NCBI RefSeq assembly: GCF_002863865.1
Contig: NZ_CP022684.1
Location: forward strand, 248,001-312,000
Direction: 5' to 3'
DNA length: 64,000 nucleotides
Source of the DNA: Ketobacter alkanivorans
Lineage (GTDB): Bacteria > Pseudomonadota > Gammaproteobacteria > Pseudomonadales > Ketobacteraceae
In this document: one piece after another, positions 35,833 to 45,409 of the stretch
How the letters are laid out: every line of letters begins with the position of its first letter
Position numbering within the stretch: position 1 is the first letter of the stretch
Program-made: the position numbers and the translations under genes
The notes under the pieces: generated by a model
Database searches by the model: none
Seen by the model: the letters and a program-made list of their open reading frames with translations, nothing else
What the model was told of the DNA's origin: nothing

Positions 35833-36309
35833 ATGAAATTCATCGGATTTTGGAACAGGGTTATTGCGCTTGCCGGAAGCATCTTATGTATTGCCTCCAC
35901 AAGCGTCTTGTCTGCAGAATCGCACCATCTTGGCGTAAAGCTAACGGACGAACAAAGTCGTTTGTTGAATGGTTATCATCAGCCCGCACTTGCTAACTTC
36001 GATATGAACAGTCTGTCAACGCGATCCGTTTCTGCTGTTCCCCTGATCAGTTTGACATTTACTGCTGAAACAAACCTTATGAAAGGAAACGCTTTTGAAT
36101 TAGGCGCAAACTACAGTTCTTGGACGCTGAATTCAAACTCCGCTCAAATCGACGTTGTTTCGGTCGGTACCTCATTCACTTTGCATGCGCCGATTCAACA
36201 GGCGATGGACTTTTCCAAATCAATTCGCGAAAAGGTGGAGCTCTGCCCTGAAAAGCTGCTCGACAAGCTCGTGGTTGATGGCGCTGTTGCAATCAACTAT
36301 AGCTGGTAG
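35833..36309 (+). CDS. Secreted protein of unknown function
   Basis: A 158-residue protein with an N-terminal signal peptide (core VIALAGSILCIASTSVLSA). The mature protein is beta-prone, with LGVKLTDEQSRLLNGYHQPA and a central stretch SAVPLISLTFTAETNLMKGN. Two Cys are present but one is in the signal region, so no disulfide is implied. No domain recognised. It is a single gene, convergent with the 5'-nucleotidase gene (6 bp apart), and ends in INYSW, a typical outer-membrane-like aromatic C-terminus. Confidence 0.65.
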   Translation: MKFIGFWNRVIALAGSILCIASTSVLSAESHHLGVKLTDEQSRLLNGYHQPALANFDMNSLSTRSVSAVPLISLTFTAETNLMKGNAFELGANYSSWTLNSNSAQIDVVSVGTSFTLHAPIQQAMDFSKSIREKVELCPEKLLDKLVVDGAVAINYSW

Positions 36310-36315
36310 AGCGCT

Positions 36316-37230
36316 CTATTCCTGCGGCTTGTTTGCCACCCCATGGGGAACATGCCCCGCTGCAACGTGTTCACTTGCAGAGACGCAATGCCCTTCCTGA
36401 TCATCAAAGAAAACATCCGCCCCAAACGCTTTAAGAAACGCGCCTTTATCAAGCCCGCCAAGAAACAGTGATTCGTCTATTCGAATATTCCAGTTCCTAA
36501 GTGTGCGCACAACTCGCTCATGGGCTGGTGCTGAACGCGCGGTAACTAACGCTGTGCGTATAGGGCAACTTTCTTCAGAGAACTGTGACTGCAGATTGTG
36601 TAATGCTTGTAGAAACGGCTTAAATGGGCCGCCGCGCATGGGGGTTTTCGCTGCTGCACGCTCTGAGGCTGTGAATGCCGCGAGCCCCTGTGTTTGATAA
36701 ATCTGTTCGGATTCGTCAGAGAACAATACCGCGTCACCATCGAAGGCGATTTTTAACTCAGCCGCAAGATTTTTTGTTGTGGCTCTGCTTGGGGAGATAA
36801 TACTGGCAGCGGCATAACCCAGATCTAGTGCAGCACGAACATCTCCGGGGTTTGTAGACAGAAACAGATGCGCACCGAATGCCTCAACATATTGATAAGG
36901 GCTTTTGCCGCCAGAAAAAGCAGCACGGGTAATCGGCAGGCCCCAATGTTCAATTGAGTTGAATACCCGCAACCCAGTATCAGCCGAGTTACGTGAAAGC
37001 AATATTACCTCTACTCCACTGTTGCTGTTCACCATATCATTGATCGCCAGAAGCTTTCTTACCAGCGGGAATGCTTCCCCAGCTTCGAGTGGCGTGTCTT
37101 CTTGCTCGATCTGATATTGACGATAGGCTTCCAGCCCTTGCTCGTTGAATATGCGATGACTTTCTGACAAATCAAACAGAGCGCTGGATGATGTTGCGAT
37201 AACCAGTTTTCCGTCGAAGGTGATAGGCAT
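36316..37230 (-). CDS. 5'-nucleotidase (cytosolic NT5C1-like family)
   Basis: A 304-residue HAD-superfamily nucleotidase of the NT5C1/5_nucleotid family. Characteristic stretches are VIATSSSALFDLSESHRIF at the N-terminus, VEVILLSRNSADTGLRVFNS, the acidic FDGDAVLFSDESEQIYQTQG and LVTARSAPAHERVVRTLRNW. The final FLGGLDKGAFLKAFGADVFF with DDQEGHC is the fourth motif. It probably dephosphorylates nucleoside monophosphates. It overlaps the addA-like gene by 1 nt (TAATG), so it is the last gene of that operon, which is an unusual pairing for DNA repair genes. Confidence 0.84.
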   Translation of the reverse strand: MPITFDGKLVIATSSSALFDLSESHRIFNEQGLEAYRQYQIEQEDTPLEAGEAFPLVRKLLAINDMVNSNSGVEVILLSRNSADTGLRVFNSIEHWGLPITRAAFSGGKSPYQYVEAFGAHLFLSTNPGDVRAALDLGYAAASIISPSRATTKNLAAELKIAFDGDAVLFSDESEQIYQTQGLAAFTASERAAAKTPMRGGPFKPFLQALHNLQSQFSEESCPIRTALVTARSAPAHERVVRTLRNWNIRIDESLFLGGLDKGAFLKAFGADVFFDDQEGHCVSASEHVAAGHVPHGVANKPQE

Positions 37231-40200
37231 TAGAGGGTTACCTCCTGGAGATGATCGATCAGTGGAAAGTAGAGGAACAATTTGGTGGGTGATGCTTCCA
37301 TTGCATAAAGTGCTTGGTGATAACCTGCTAACTGCGCGCGATAATGGGCCACTTCCTGATTAATAAAAGCATCTGTATCGCCTTCGGGCTCCGATAATTT
37401 ATAGTCAATTATAAATCGCGTTTCGTTTTCAATAAACGTTCGATCAATAATAATATTCTTCGAAACGGTCTGAAGAGGATTTGAACTGTCTTCACTTTGA
37501 TAAATAAGTGACAGCTCGGCCTGATCCTGAGTACGGGTTTTGCCGAATAACCAACGGCCATTATCTGAAGATTGCACATTGACAATAGCCCTTGTAACGA
37601 TGTCGAGGGCTGCTTCAAGGGAGGATTCCATAACTCCCATGCGAATAAGCTCCTGCCGCCAGGAATGAGCGCAGCGTTCTGGTGAGAGTGAAGCATACAG
37701 GGAGGGGTTATTGCTAAGCTGCTCAAATAGCCGATGGGTTAATATACCTGCAAGGCGTCTATGCTGCTGGCCGGTTTCTTGTTCAGATTCCCCGATAACT
37801 GAGACATCCACAGGTTGATGAATAGCTGAATGGTCGCTTTGGCCGAGCATATTTATAAAATCATCTGAGGTGATGCGGAAAGGCCTCTTCGGTGAATCCA
37901 ATTCCGATAGAGTGCAGGTATGGACGTTGCTGTCAATAACATCTCGAATGGGAAACAGCAGTGCCAGAAGGCTGTTGGTTTCTGGCTTTTTGAAATCGCC
38001 ATCTTTTTTTTCCACGCAGGCACTCAGGTATAGTTTGCGTTTTGCTCTTGTGCAGGCAACGTATAATAGCCGTGCGGCTTCGTTCAGCGCTCGTTGTTTC
38101 TTTAGTTTCCATAAGTAATCGTACACCGAACCAGTGGACTGCAGTGTTCTGCTTTCCAGTGGTGCCAAAAACAGTTCCTGCTCCTCACTGGCGATGGCTG
38201 TCTGCTTATCCAACAGAATGAGCGGTTTGTCGTCGCCTCTGGGCTTGCGATTAAGTTGCGGTAAAAAAACAACATCAAATTCCAGGCCTTTTGATTTGTG
38301 CATGGTCATCACTTGAACAACCCGCTGATCTTCTGGGTACACTTCGGGTGGCACAAAGAAATCGGTTAGCTTGCGCTGCAATGCGTTGAAGTCGGGCGTG
38401 TCCGCTATGGTGTTAATAGAATCAAGCAGCGCAAAAAACAGATCGATCGATTCAAGTTCTGCAGCATTGTTTGCCGTGGCGGGCAAACCAAGCCCAAGAA
38501 CCAATTCTCTTAGAGATTGTTGCCAGGAATAACGATGTCGATCACCATAAGCTTTAACAAACAACCCATGCAGGTGCTGCAGCTTATGCTGTACCGGTGC
38601 CTCAAAGTGAACACTCCATTGATCAGAATTCGATAGGATCTGCAATGCCTGCCAGGGGGTAGCCGCAACGCTCGCCACACGCTGAAGATCTATCAAGGAT
38701 ATACCGCACCATGGGCCGCGCATTAAGGCAAACCACGCTGTTTTATCATTCGGAGAAAGATAAGCCCTGGCCACTGACATCAGATCTGTGATCATCTGGC
38801 TATGGGCCAATGATTCAATATCCACTGCCTGATAGGCGATGCCTGCGGATTTCAGTTCCGCAACGATTGGGGCGACGTGAGCTTTTCCTTTAGCGAGGAT
38901 CGCGATGGAATCAGATGCATTAGTCTTGGCAATGGTATCTGCAATCCATCGAGCTTCATCTTTGGTTGCGCATGCCTTCTGCTTCTCTTCATGGCTAAAA
39001 AATTCAAGCGCAACGATATCCTCATCTTTTGCAGTACGATTTGCCTTAGACTGCGAATAAGTAACAGCGCCCTTTCGAGTATCAGCCCGGCTGGGAAATA
39101 CCCGTGAGAAAACATTGTTGACCCAGGATATGATGGTTTCAGATGAGCGAAAGTTGGTCGATAAAACCAAAGGCGTAATCGGCACCTGGCCAAGCCGCTG
39201 CTGATACCAAAGCCGTATAAATAGGCCCACGTCTGCCTTCCGAAAAGCATAGATCGACTGCATAGGGTCACCCACCAAGAACAACGTGCGACCATCTCCT
39301 TGCTCCCAGCCAGCAGTCAGTTTATCCAGTAGTTCAACCTGGATGAAGGATGTGTCCTGAAATTCATCAACCAGTATATGGCTGATTCTGTTATCCAGTA
39401 TTAATGTGAGGTCAGATGGGTCGTCTGCACTGCCCAATGTTGCCAATGCGGCTAACGCAATTTCGCTAAAGTCGACACGATGCTGAGATTGAAACTCCAG
39501 TTTAAGATGCGCTGCGGCGAAGCGCATAATCAGCACAAGATCTTCCAACAGTTGCCATTGAGATTCTGTGAGGGATTCGTCGGGCAAATTGATAAAATCC
39601 TGAATCGCAGTCAGTCCGGGTGATCCGCTTCTATGAATTTGCTCGATTAACGCTTTAGCACGTTCTTTGTATAATTTGTTTTCTTTCTTTTCTGCTGCGT
39701 TATCTCCGGTTGGAAAACCACCATTTTTATCCAGCCGAGAGCGTGGCTCAAGTTTTGCCGTGAGCAATAGTTTTAGCTGCTCCTTTTGGTGCTGGGCTGA
39801 GCTTGCCTTCGCTGTTAACAGCGAATGTTCAATCTGTTGCAAGCGTAGCTGGTTTTCGGCAAAGACAGCAAGGCTGTCTAATTCGGGAAAAAAATCGGGG
39901 TTAAAGGCTTCTTTGACTGCAGCGAGGGCATCTTGATTCAGGTTTCGAAGTGAATGTTCCAGCAGTAACCGGAATTGGATCATGTTCCCATGAATATTGG
40001 TAACGTCGCTGATCCAGTGATCCCGTTGTGAGAGCATTTGACTAACCAGTGAGCTGAGCTTGCTGAACTGATTGTCCAACTGCCCAAGAACCCTGCGCAA
40101 TGCGCTACCTAGGTCGTCGTCTTGGTCAAGAGATGCTAATAATGCACGGCTAGCGTTCTGATAAAGTTCGCTGGCATCTTCTGCTACAGTGAATTGAACA

Positions 40201-40607
40201 CCCAGGCCGGAACCAAGTGGTCGGTTCCGCACAATGCCATTACAGAAGCTATCAATGGTGAGCAAACGCAGTCTACTTTGATTTTGCTTCAATCCCCATG
40301 ACCTTTCTACATCCCGTTGCAGCACGCTCCGACCCAGATAGTAGAACTGCTGATCGTACGCACTTTCGGGTGGCGTGGCGTGACTTGCCAGCTCGAGTGC
40401 CTCCATCACCCTCACCCGCATTTCCGCTGCGGCCTTTTTAGTAAAGGTGATAGCAAGTATTTCTTCAGGGTTGTCAACGATCGTAAGTAAACGCAGAATG
40501 CGCAGCGTCAATACGCCGGTTTTACCGGACCCTGCTGGAGCCTGTACGATGAAACTCTCACCAACATCCAGAGCCTGCTCCCGCTCTTTATGGTCATTCA
40601 TCGTCAT
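37230..40607 (-). CDS. UvrD/AddA-like helicase-nuclease
   Basis: Superfamily 1A helicase subunit of about 1125 residues, paired with the AddB-like gene in a TIGR03623-type two-gene repair system. Motifs in order: Walker A FIVQAPAGSGKTGVLTLRIL near the N-terminus, LLTIDSFCNGI, the DExx box ILVDEFQDTSFIQ, GDPMQSIYAFRKADVGLFIR, MTMHKSKGLEFDVVFLPQ and LLYVACTRAKRKLYLS. The C-terminal RecB-like nuclease has RFIIDYKLSEPEGD. The ATG at 40607 has AAGGAG 7 nt upstream and overlaps the end of the addB-like gene by 14 nt. An upstream longer start (40661) would overlap more and lacks support. Confidence 0.9.
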   Translation of the reverse strand: MTMNDHKEREQALDVGESFIVQAPAGSGKTGVLTLRILRLLTIVDNPEEILAITFTKKAAAEMRVRVMEALELASHATPPESAYDQQFYYLGRSVLQRDVERSWGLKQNQSRLRLLTIDSFCNGIVRNRPLGSGLGVQFTVAEDASELYQNASRALLASLDQDDDLGSALRRVLGQLDNQFSKLSSLVSQMLSQRDHWISDVTNIHGNMIQFRLLLEHSLRNLNQDALAAVKEAFNPDFFPELDSLAVFAENQLRLQQIEHSLLTAKASSAQHQKEQLKLLLTAKLEPRSRLDKNGGFPTGDNAAEKKENKLYKERAKALIEQIHRSGSPGLTAIQDFINLPDESLTESQWQLLEDLVLIMRFAAAHLKLEFQSQHRVDFSEIALAALATLGSADDPSDLTLILDNRISHILVDEFQDTSFIQVELLDKLTAGWEQGDGRTLFLVGDPMQSIYAFRKADVGLFIRLWYQQRLGQVPITPLVLSTNFRSSETIISWVNNVFSRVFPSRADTRKGAVTYSQSKANRTAKDEDIVALEFFSHEEKQKACATKDEARWIADTIAKTNASDSIAILAKGKAHVAPIVAELKSAGIAYQAVDIESLAHSQMITDLMSVARAYLSPNDKTAWFALMRGPWCGISLIDLQRVASVAATPWQALQILSNSDQWSVHFEAPVQHKLQHLHGLFVKAYGDRHRYSWQQSLRELVLGLGLPATANNAAELESIDLFFALLDSINTIADTPDFNALQRKLTDFFVPPEVYPEDQRVVQVMTMHKSKGLEFDVVFLPQLNRKPRGDDKPLILLDKQTAIASEEQELFLAPLESRTLQSTGSVYDYLWKLKKQRALNEAARLLYVACTRAKRKLYLSACVEKKDGDFKKPETNSLLALLFPIRDVIDSNVHTCTLSELDSPKRPFRITSDDFINMLGQSDHSAIHQPVDVSVIGESEQETGQQHRRLAGILTHRLFEQLSNNPSLYASLSPERCAHSWRQELIRMGVMESSLEAALDIVTRAIVNVQSSDNGRWLFGKTRTQDQAELSLIYQSEDSSNPLQTVSKNIIIDRTFIENETRFIIDYKLSEPEGDTDAFINQEVAHYRAQLAGYHQALYAMEASPTKLFLYFPLIDHLQEVTL

Positions 40608-43266
40608 GATTGTGCTCCTTGATCCGACATACTGGCCCAAGATGGCAAAATTGACACACACTATCTGATAGGGGTGCTACACGCGCAACCCCTTGCTGAT
40701 ACTCGATAGCAATCGCCTCAAGGCTTAACTTCCAGGCAGAAACCTGTTCTTCCCACCCCTCCTCTGGGTTTTTCACTGTACGCAGGGCGCTGGCGCTAAA
40801 CGCAGTTGTTGTGGACTGCAGGCCATGCCATTCGGCTTTGTCCGGGCGCACGATGCCAAAGTAAATGCCCGTGGTGTTGGTGGGATCCAGTAAAGCATAA
40901 AGCGGCAACTGGGGTTCCTCTGGCCGCTCACCCAACAGGGATGAGGTTGTTTTCAGCCCTGTTTTGTAATCAATAATGATACGGCTGCCATCCTCAAGCA
41001 CGTCAATTCTGTCTGCCGTTAGGGAAAGCTCCAAACCGGCGAGAGAGATCTTTTGACGCTTTTCAAGTTTATCTACAACAAAATTGGATCGGCTGCTTTC
41101 TGCGCTCAGCAGCCATTGGGAAACTGCATTAAACGTTCTTTCCCGCTCTAAAGCGTAAAGAGCCTCAGGCTGTAAAAACACATCCTGCTTAAAACGAATC
41201 AGCTCTTTCTCTATTAACTCATGCAAAAACTCGCTTAACCGTAATTCGTTGGACAGCAGATGTTGTAGCGCTGAATAATTTTCCACTTGTTCCCAGAAGG
41301 CTTCTAATACCCGATGCACCAATGTGCCTCGGTCACTGGCTTTAACGCCGTCTTGTAAGTCGTCTTCTTGTTTTATACCAAGCCTATATTCTGCATAAGC
41401 TTTAAAGGGACAGAGTGACTGAGCTTTTATCAAGCCGCTGCCGCCCTTGCTATGAGTCTCGGAAAGCGGTACACCGACCTCGTCGGCCGCTACACTCAGC
41501 ACGGCAGACCGGTGCTCATATAATCGTTGCTCCCGCGACTGTGCATTCAATGAGGTTGCTTGCGCGTTTGTGGCAGGCAGATCCTCCAGGAGTGGCGACA
41601 GCAGAAGTTGCGAATCCCCCTGAAATTGCCCCCAACTAAACACAACCTGCGGTGCACAACGGCGAAAGCCCTCTAAAATCGATTTTGCATACTGCAATTC
41701 ACGATCAGGGCCTGATCCCGGCATATTATATTTACGCAAAGTTTGGCGGGGCAGTGCCGGGTTTGAGGTTGCGGCTTGTGGCCATTGCTGACTTTCACAT
41801 TCGCACACCCATAGCCCGTCAAAATTCAGAGAGGCCGCCTCCAATACACCCATAATCTGGATGGGCGCTGTGTCTGTTTGTGGCTGGAATGTGGTGTTCT
41901 TCAGCTGGGTGAACAGCTCCTGGGTGAAATCACTGAAGCTGAGGTTGTCTAAGAAGCCCTCTAGCTCCACCATGGATTGAAGTGTTTCCTGAAGTCGCTG
42001 ATTTACCTGGTAGGTTTCGCTATCCAGAGTAAACTCGCTTAGCCAACCCAACTGTTTTAAGGTTTGCTGCAGCCACTGCAACCATTGTGACACGCTTTTC
42101 TTGAATCGGACTTGGCTGAGTGATGCGTCGGCAAGCGATAACGGTGCTTCACTCTGTTCTTGGTTTTCTCCACGCCCGGAGTTAAAAGCATGCCATTGCT
42201 GCTGTACTTGCAGCCAACTTAGCTGTGGCCGGTTGTTGCTGCGCAACCAACACACGAAGCTGTCTCTGAGTTCAAACTGGCGGATACCACCTTTTACAAA
42301 CGGGCTTTTGATCAGCACGGCCCATTCATTCAAGAGTAAGGCGTTATGCATCGCTCTAAGCAACAGTTGTAAATGGCTGATTATGGGGTAGCTGGATAGC
42401 GGACGCCCCGCAGTAATGTTGATAGCGTTCTGCCATGCAGCAGGGAGACTGCCGGGGTTGGCGTGGGCCAAATCGTGACAAAGCTTTTCGAGATGGCTGC
42501 GCTGTTGTTGCAGGTTGGGTATAACAATCGCAAACAGCCCCTGCGGGTTGTTATGATATTGATTGATGGCCCACAGTAATGCCTGTTTAAACTGTAATTG
42601 GTGGTCTGGCAGGCCGATAGTGTGAGCATTGAGCGGGTGAGTGGCCGCGCCAGAAAAGTGTACGGAGGCTCCGTGACGCTCAAATAATTTGCCAATGCTG
42701 AGCAACTGCGGTTCAGACAGATCATTGAACCCGTGCAGGAACACCCTGTCGTAAGACTTAAGATGGTTATGGCTTTCGCGCAAAAGCAACGCAGCCAACC
42801 CGGCAGCATCAACCCAGTTCTGTGCCTGTAATTCCGCAAGATACGCTTCGTGAGTGCATGCGAATACGCGGTTTTCCTCGGTTTCACCCTGGTTCCAGTC
42901 TTCGTTTCGTAGCTGCCAGCGGCAGGCAAGGCTGCGCGCTTGAATACAAAGCTGCACCATCCCTTCCCGATCTGTGCCCTCCTCCATGTTCCGCGCCAGG
43001 TGTTTTTGCCAGATCAACCGGCTCTGCTGTGGAGACAGCAAGCGCGGTAACGGGTTATCGCCCGTATGGATCAGTGCAAGAGCATCGTATTGCTCCAACA
43101 GCCAACTATCCACGGGCATCGCTTTCAAGCTATTCCACGCACGCTTGCCTGAGCCTAACATCAGCTCATTGCAATCCCTTTGCAGCCAGGCGGACAGGCG
43201 GCGGTTAGGTGTGAGTATGAGGTCGTTTGCCCCAATTCTTTGCAGATCAAGTGTCGTCAGCGTCAC
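40594..43266 (-). CDS. AddB-like nuclease with PD-(D/E)xK domain and Fe-S cluster motif
   Basis: An 890-residue partner of the AddA-like helicase. The N-terminal two thirds has a degenerate helicase fold, beginning NDLILTPNRRLSAWLQRDCN. The C-terminal third is a PD-(D/E)xK nuclease: SLTADRIDVLEDGSRIIIDY then KTG. It carries a cysteine in AQSLCPFKAYAEYRL and a cluster VCQFCHLGPVC at the end, four Cys as in AddB iron-sulfur nucleases. The start codon is GTG at 43266, with AAAGG 6 nt upstream. The genes would process double-strand breaks for recombination. RecBCD itself is not in the window, so whether it is replaced is unknown. Confidence 0.88.
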   Translation of the reverse strand: MTLTTLDLQRIGANDLILTPNRRLSAWLQRDCNELMLGSGKRAWNSLKAMPVDSWLLEQYDALALIHTGDNPLPRLLSPQQSRLIWQKHLARNMEEGTDREGMVQLCIQARSLACRWQLRNEDWNQGETEENRVFACTHEAYLAELQAQNWVDAAGLAALLLRESHNHLKSYDRVFLHGFNDLSEPQLLSIGKLFERHGASVHFSGAATHPLNAHTIGLPDHQLQFKQALLWAINQYHNNPQGLFAIVIPNLQQQRSHLEKLCHDLAHANPGSLPAAWQNAINITAGRPLSSYPIISHLQLLLRAMHNALLLNEWAVLIKSPFVKGGIRQFELRDSFVCWLRSNNRPQLSWLQVQQQWHAFNSGRGENQEQSEAPLSLADASLSQVRFKKSVSQWLQWLQQTLKQLGWLSEFTLDSETYQVNQRLQETLQSMVELEGFLDNLSFSDFTQELFTQLKNTTFQPQTDTAPIQIMGVLEAASLNFDGLWVCECESQQWPQAATSNPALPRQTLRKYNMPGSGPDRELQYAKSILEGFRRCAPQVVFSWGQFQGDSQLLLSPLLEDLPATNAQATSLNAQSREQRLYEHRSAVLSVAADEVGVPLSETHSKGGSGLIKAQSLCPFKAYAEYRLGIKQEDDLQDGVKASDRGTLVHRVLEAFWEQVENYSALQHLLSNELRLSEFLHELIEKELIRFKQDVFLQPEALYALERERTFNAVSQWLLSAESSRSNFVVDKLEKRQKISLAGLELSLTADRIDVLEDGSRIIIDYKTGLKTTSSLLGERPEEPQLPLYALLDPTNTTGIYFGIVRPDKAEWHGLQSTTTAFSASALRTVKNPEEGWEEQVSAWKLSLEAIAIEYQQGVARVAPLSDSVCQFCHLGPVCRIKEHNHDDE

Positions 43267-43435
43267 CGGTACCTTTAACCGTTAAAATGAACCGTTAATA
43301 TGGGAAAACTATCAGATTTATGAAGATATTTTTCGAATTCTGATGGTGTAAGTATGCAACTGCAGCGTCGATTGGGCTAGAATCGACCCTCAGCCCATGA
43401 TACCTGAAAGCTAGATTAAATAGGATTCAAAAACG

Positions 43436-44503
43436 ATGTCACAGAATAGTGTCGACAATTTAAATGTCGCCTCACAGGAGTTGTTGATAACCCCTGGTCA
43501 ATTGAAAGCCGAAATCCCCCTGACTGATAAAGCCCGCGATGTGGTTGTTAAAGGTCGTGAGGACGTGCGCAACATTCTTGACCGTAAGGATCACCGCTTG
43601 TTTGTAGTGGTAGGCCCCTGCTCTATTCATGACGTCGATGCCGCTAAAGATTATGCGCAAAGGCTGCAAAAGCTTGCGGCTGAAGTATCTGACACGATTT
43701 TGCTCATAATGCGGGTGTATTTTGAAAAGCCACGTACGACTGTTGGGTGGAAGGGCTTGATTAATGACCCTTACTTGAATGATACCTTCAAGATTCAGGA
43801 TGGTCTGCACATAGCGCGTAAATTGCTGGTGGATTTGTCCGAGATCGGGCTGCCCCTTGCCACTGAGGCGCTGGATCCTATTTCACCGCAGTATCTCCAG
43901 GATTTGATCAGTTGGTCAGCCATTGGTGCGCGCACCACTGAGTCTCAAACACACCGGGAAATGTCTAGCGGCTTGTCTTCTGCTGTGGGCTTTAAGAACG
44001 GAACAGACGGCTCTATGACTGTTGCTGTGAACGCGTTGCAGTCGGTTCTCAGCCCCCATAGCTTTCTGGGTATCAATCAGGAAGGTCAGGTAGCCATCAT
44101 CAACACCAAGGGAAATGCCTATGGCCATGTGGTGTTGCGCGGTGGTGGCGGCAAGCCCAATTACGATTCAGTGAGCGTCGCTCTGGCTGAGAAGGAACTT
44201 GCCAAAGAAAAGCTATCTCAGAATATTATGGTGGATTGCAGTCACGCCAACTCCAATAAAGATCCCGGCCTGCAGCCTTTGGTAATGGAAAACGTCACCA
44301 ACCAGATCCTGGAAGGCAACAAGTCCATCGTTGGCTTGATGGTGGAAAGCCACATTAATTGGGGCGCGCAAAAGATCACTGAAGATCATAGCCAAATGCA
44401 ATACGGCGTATCGGTAACGGATGCTTGTATCGATTGGGAAACCACTGAATCCAGTATCCGTAAGATGCGTGAAAAGCTTAAAGACGTGTTGCCCAGTCGT
44501 TAA
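43436..44503 (+). CDS. 3-Deoxy-7-phosphoheptulonate synthase (class I DAHP synthase)
   Basis: First enzyme of the shikimate pathway, condensing PEP with erythrose 4-phosphate. The 355-residue protein has the class I signatures FVVVGPCSIHDVDAAKDYAQ, ILLIMRVYFEKPRTTVGWKG, SAIGARTTESQTHREMSSGL and IMVDCSHANSNKD. It belongs to the AroF/AroG/AroH type. Which aromatic amino acid inhibits it cannot be seen. A terminator follows at 44523. A likely -10 (TAGAAT) lies about 60 bp upstream. Confidence 0.94.
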   Translation: MSQNSVDNLNVASQELLITPGQLKAEIPLTDKARDVVVKGREDVRNILDRKDHRLFVVVGPCSIHDVDAAKDYAQRLQKLAAEVSDTILLIMRVYFEKPRTTVGWKGLINDPYLNDTFKIQDGLHIARKLLVDLSEIGLPLATEALDPISPQYLQDLISWSAIGARTTESQTHREMSSGLSSAVGFKNGTDGSMTVAVNALQSVLSPHSFLGINQEGQVAIINTKGNAYGHVVLRGGGGKPNYDSVSVALAEKELAKEKLSQNIMVDCSHANSNKDPGLQPLVMENVTNQILEGNKSIVGLMVESHINWGAQKITEDHSQMQYGVSVTDACIDWETTESSIRKMREKLKDVLPSR

Positions 44504-44522
44504 TCGCGCCGCAACATATGAT

Positions 44523-44551
44523 AAAAAAGGCCCGTATTAAGGGCCTTTTTT
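44523..44551. terminator. Bidirectional terminator between the DAHP synthase gene and nfuA
   Basis: The stem AAAAAAGGCCC (44523-44533) pairs with GGGCCTTTTTT (44541-44551) around a 7-nt loop. It serves both convergent genes. Confidence 0.88.
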
Positions 44552-44584
44552 ATGCGTGGGCTACAAGCTTTCGAGCGTCTGCCG

Positions 44585-45181
44585 CTATTTAAAGTAGGCG
44601 TTGTCCGTCACGCTGTGGTCCGTTTCATCGGTGACACGCTTCAGCTGGGGGATTTTCTCCAACAGCGTCTTTTCAATACCTTCTTTCAAAGTAACATCGA
44701 CCATTCCACAGCCTTGGCAGCCGCCGCCAAACTTGAGAACAGCAACCGTATCGTCTTCCACCAAGCCAATTAACTGAACGTTTCCGCCATGGGATGCCAG
44801 CTGAGGATTGATTTCACTATACAGGTAGTAGTTTATTTTTTGCTCAATGCTGGCGTCGTCATCGATCTGGGGTACTTTAGATTTGGGTGCGCGGAAGGTC
44901 AGTTGCCCCCCCATGCGATCTTTAGCATAGTCAATAACAGCATCTTCCAGAAAAGGAAGGCTTTCTGCATCGATATACGCGCTAAATCCCTCAAACGGTA
45001 ATTTGGTGTCAGTAGCGTCCTCTTCTCCGCTGGCGCAGTATGCCATGCAGCACTCCGCATGGGGCGTTCCCGGTCGTTCTACAAATATACGTACACCCAT
45101 CCCTTCGCTGTCTTGCTTTGCGAGCAGCCCAATCAAATACTCCTGGGCGGATGGGGTCACAGTAATTGAACTATTTGACAT
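44585..45181 (-). CDS. nfuA: Fe-S biogenesis protein NfuA
   Basis: Carrier of 4Fe-4S clusters to target proteins. 198 residues in two domains: an A-type scaffold-like N domain ([26 protein letters not shown]) and the Nfu domain with the cluster-binding CxxC in [20 protein letters not shown]. The ATG at 45181 begins [10 protein letters not shown], the family-typical start; longer frames to 45307 are not supported. It faces the DAHP synthase gene and is followed by a terminator. Confidence 0.94.
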   Translation of the reverse strand: MSNSSITVTPSAQEYLIGLLAKQDSEGMGVRIFVERPGTPHAECCMAYCASGEEDATDTKLPFEGFSAYIDAESLPFLEDAVIDYAKDRMGGQLTFRAPKSKVPQIDDDASIEQKINYYLYSEINPQLASHGGNVQLIGLVEDDTVAVLKFGGGCQGCGMVDVTLKEGIEKTLLEKIPQLKRVTDETDHSVTDNAYFK

Positions 45182-45409
45182 GGTTGAACCTTTAATTCGA
45201 GGTGCTTCTAATTCAAAGTGCATCTGTAGCATAGCGTTTTGATGATCTAAAACCAAGTACTGCGCTCGGGTATTCATGGTGCGGATGAAGAAAACCGCAG
45301 CCAACATGAAAAATAATCAACCTAACGATACCGATGCAATGTAGACATTCTGGTACACTATCGCCCTTTGAATTCCGCACATTGTATATTCTAAGAGCCT
45401 GATTTTAAG

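Noticed and set aside
45310-45409. Possible cobalamin or SAM riboswitch upstream of metH
   Set aside because: The gap is only about 100 bp and no B12 box or recognisable stem set was seen.
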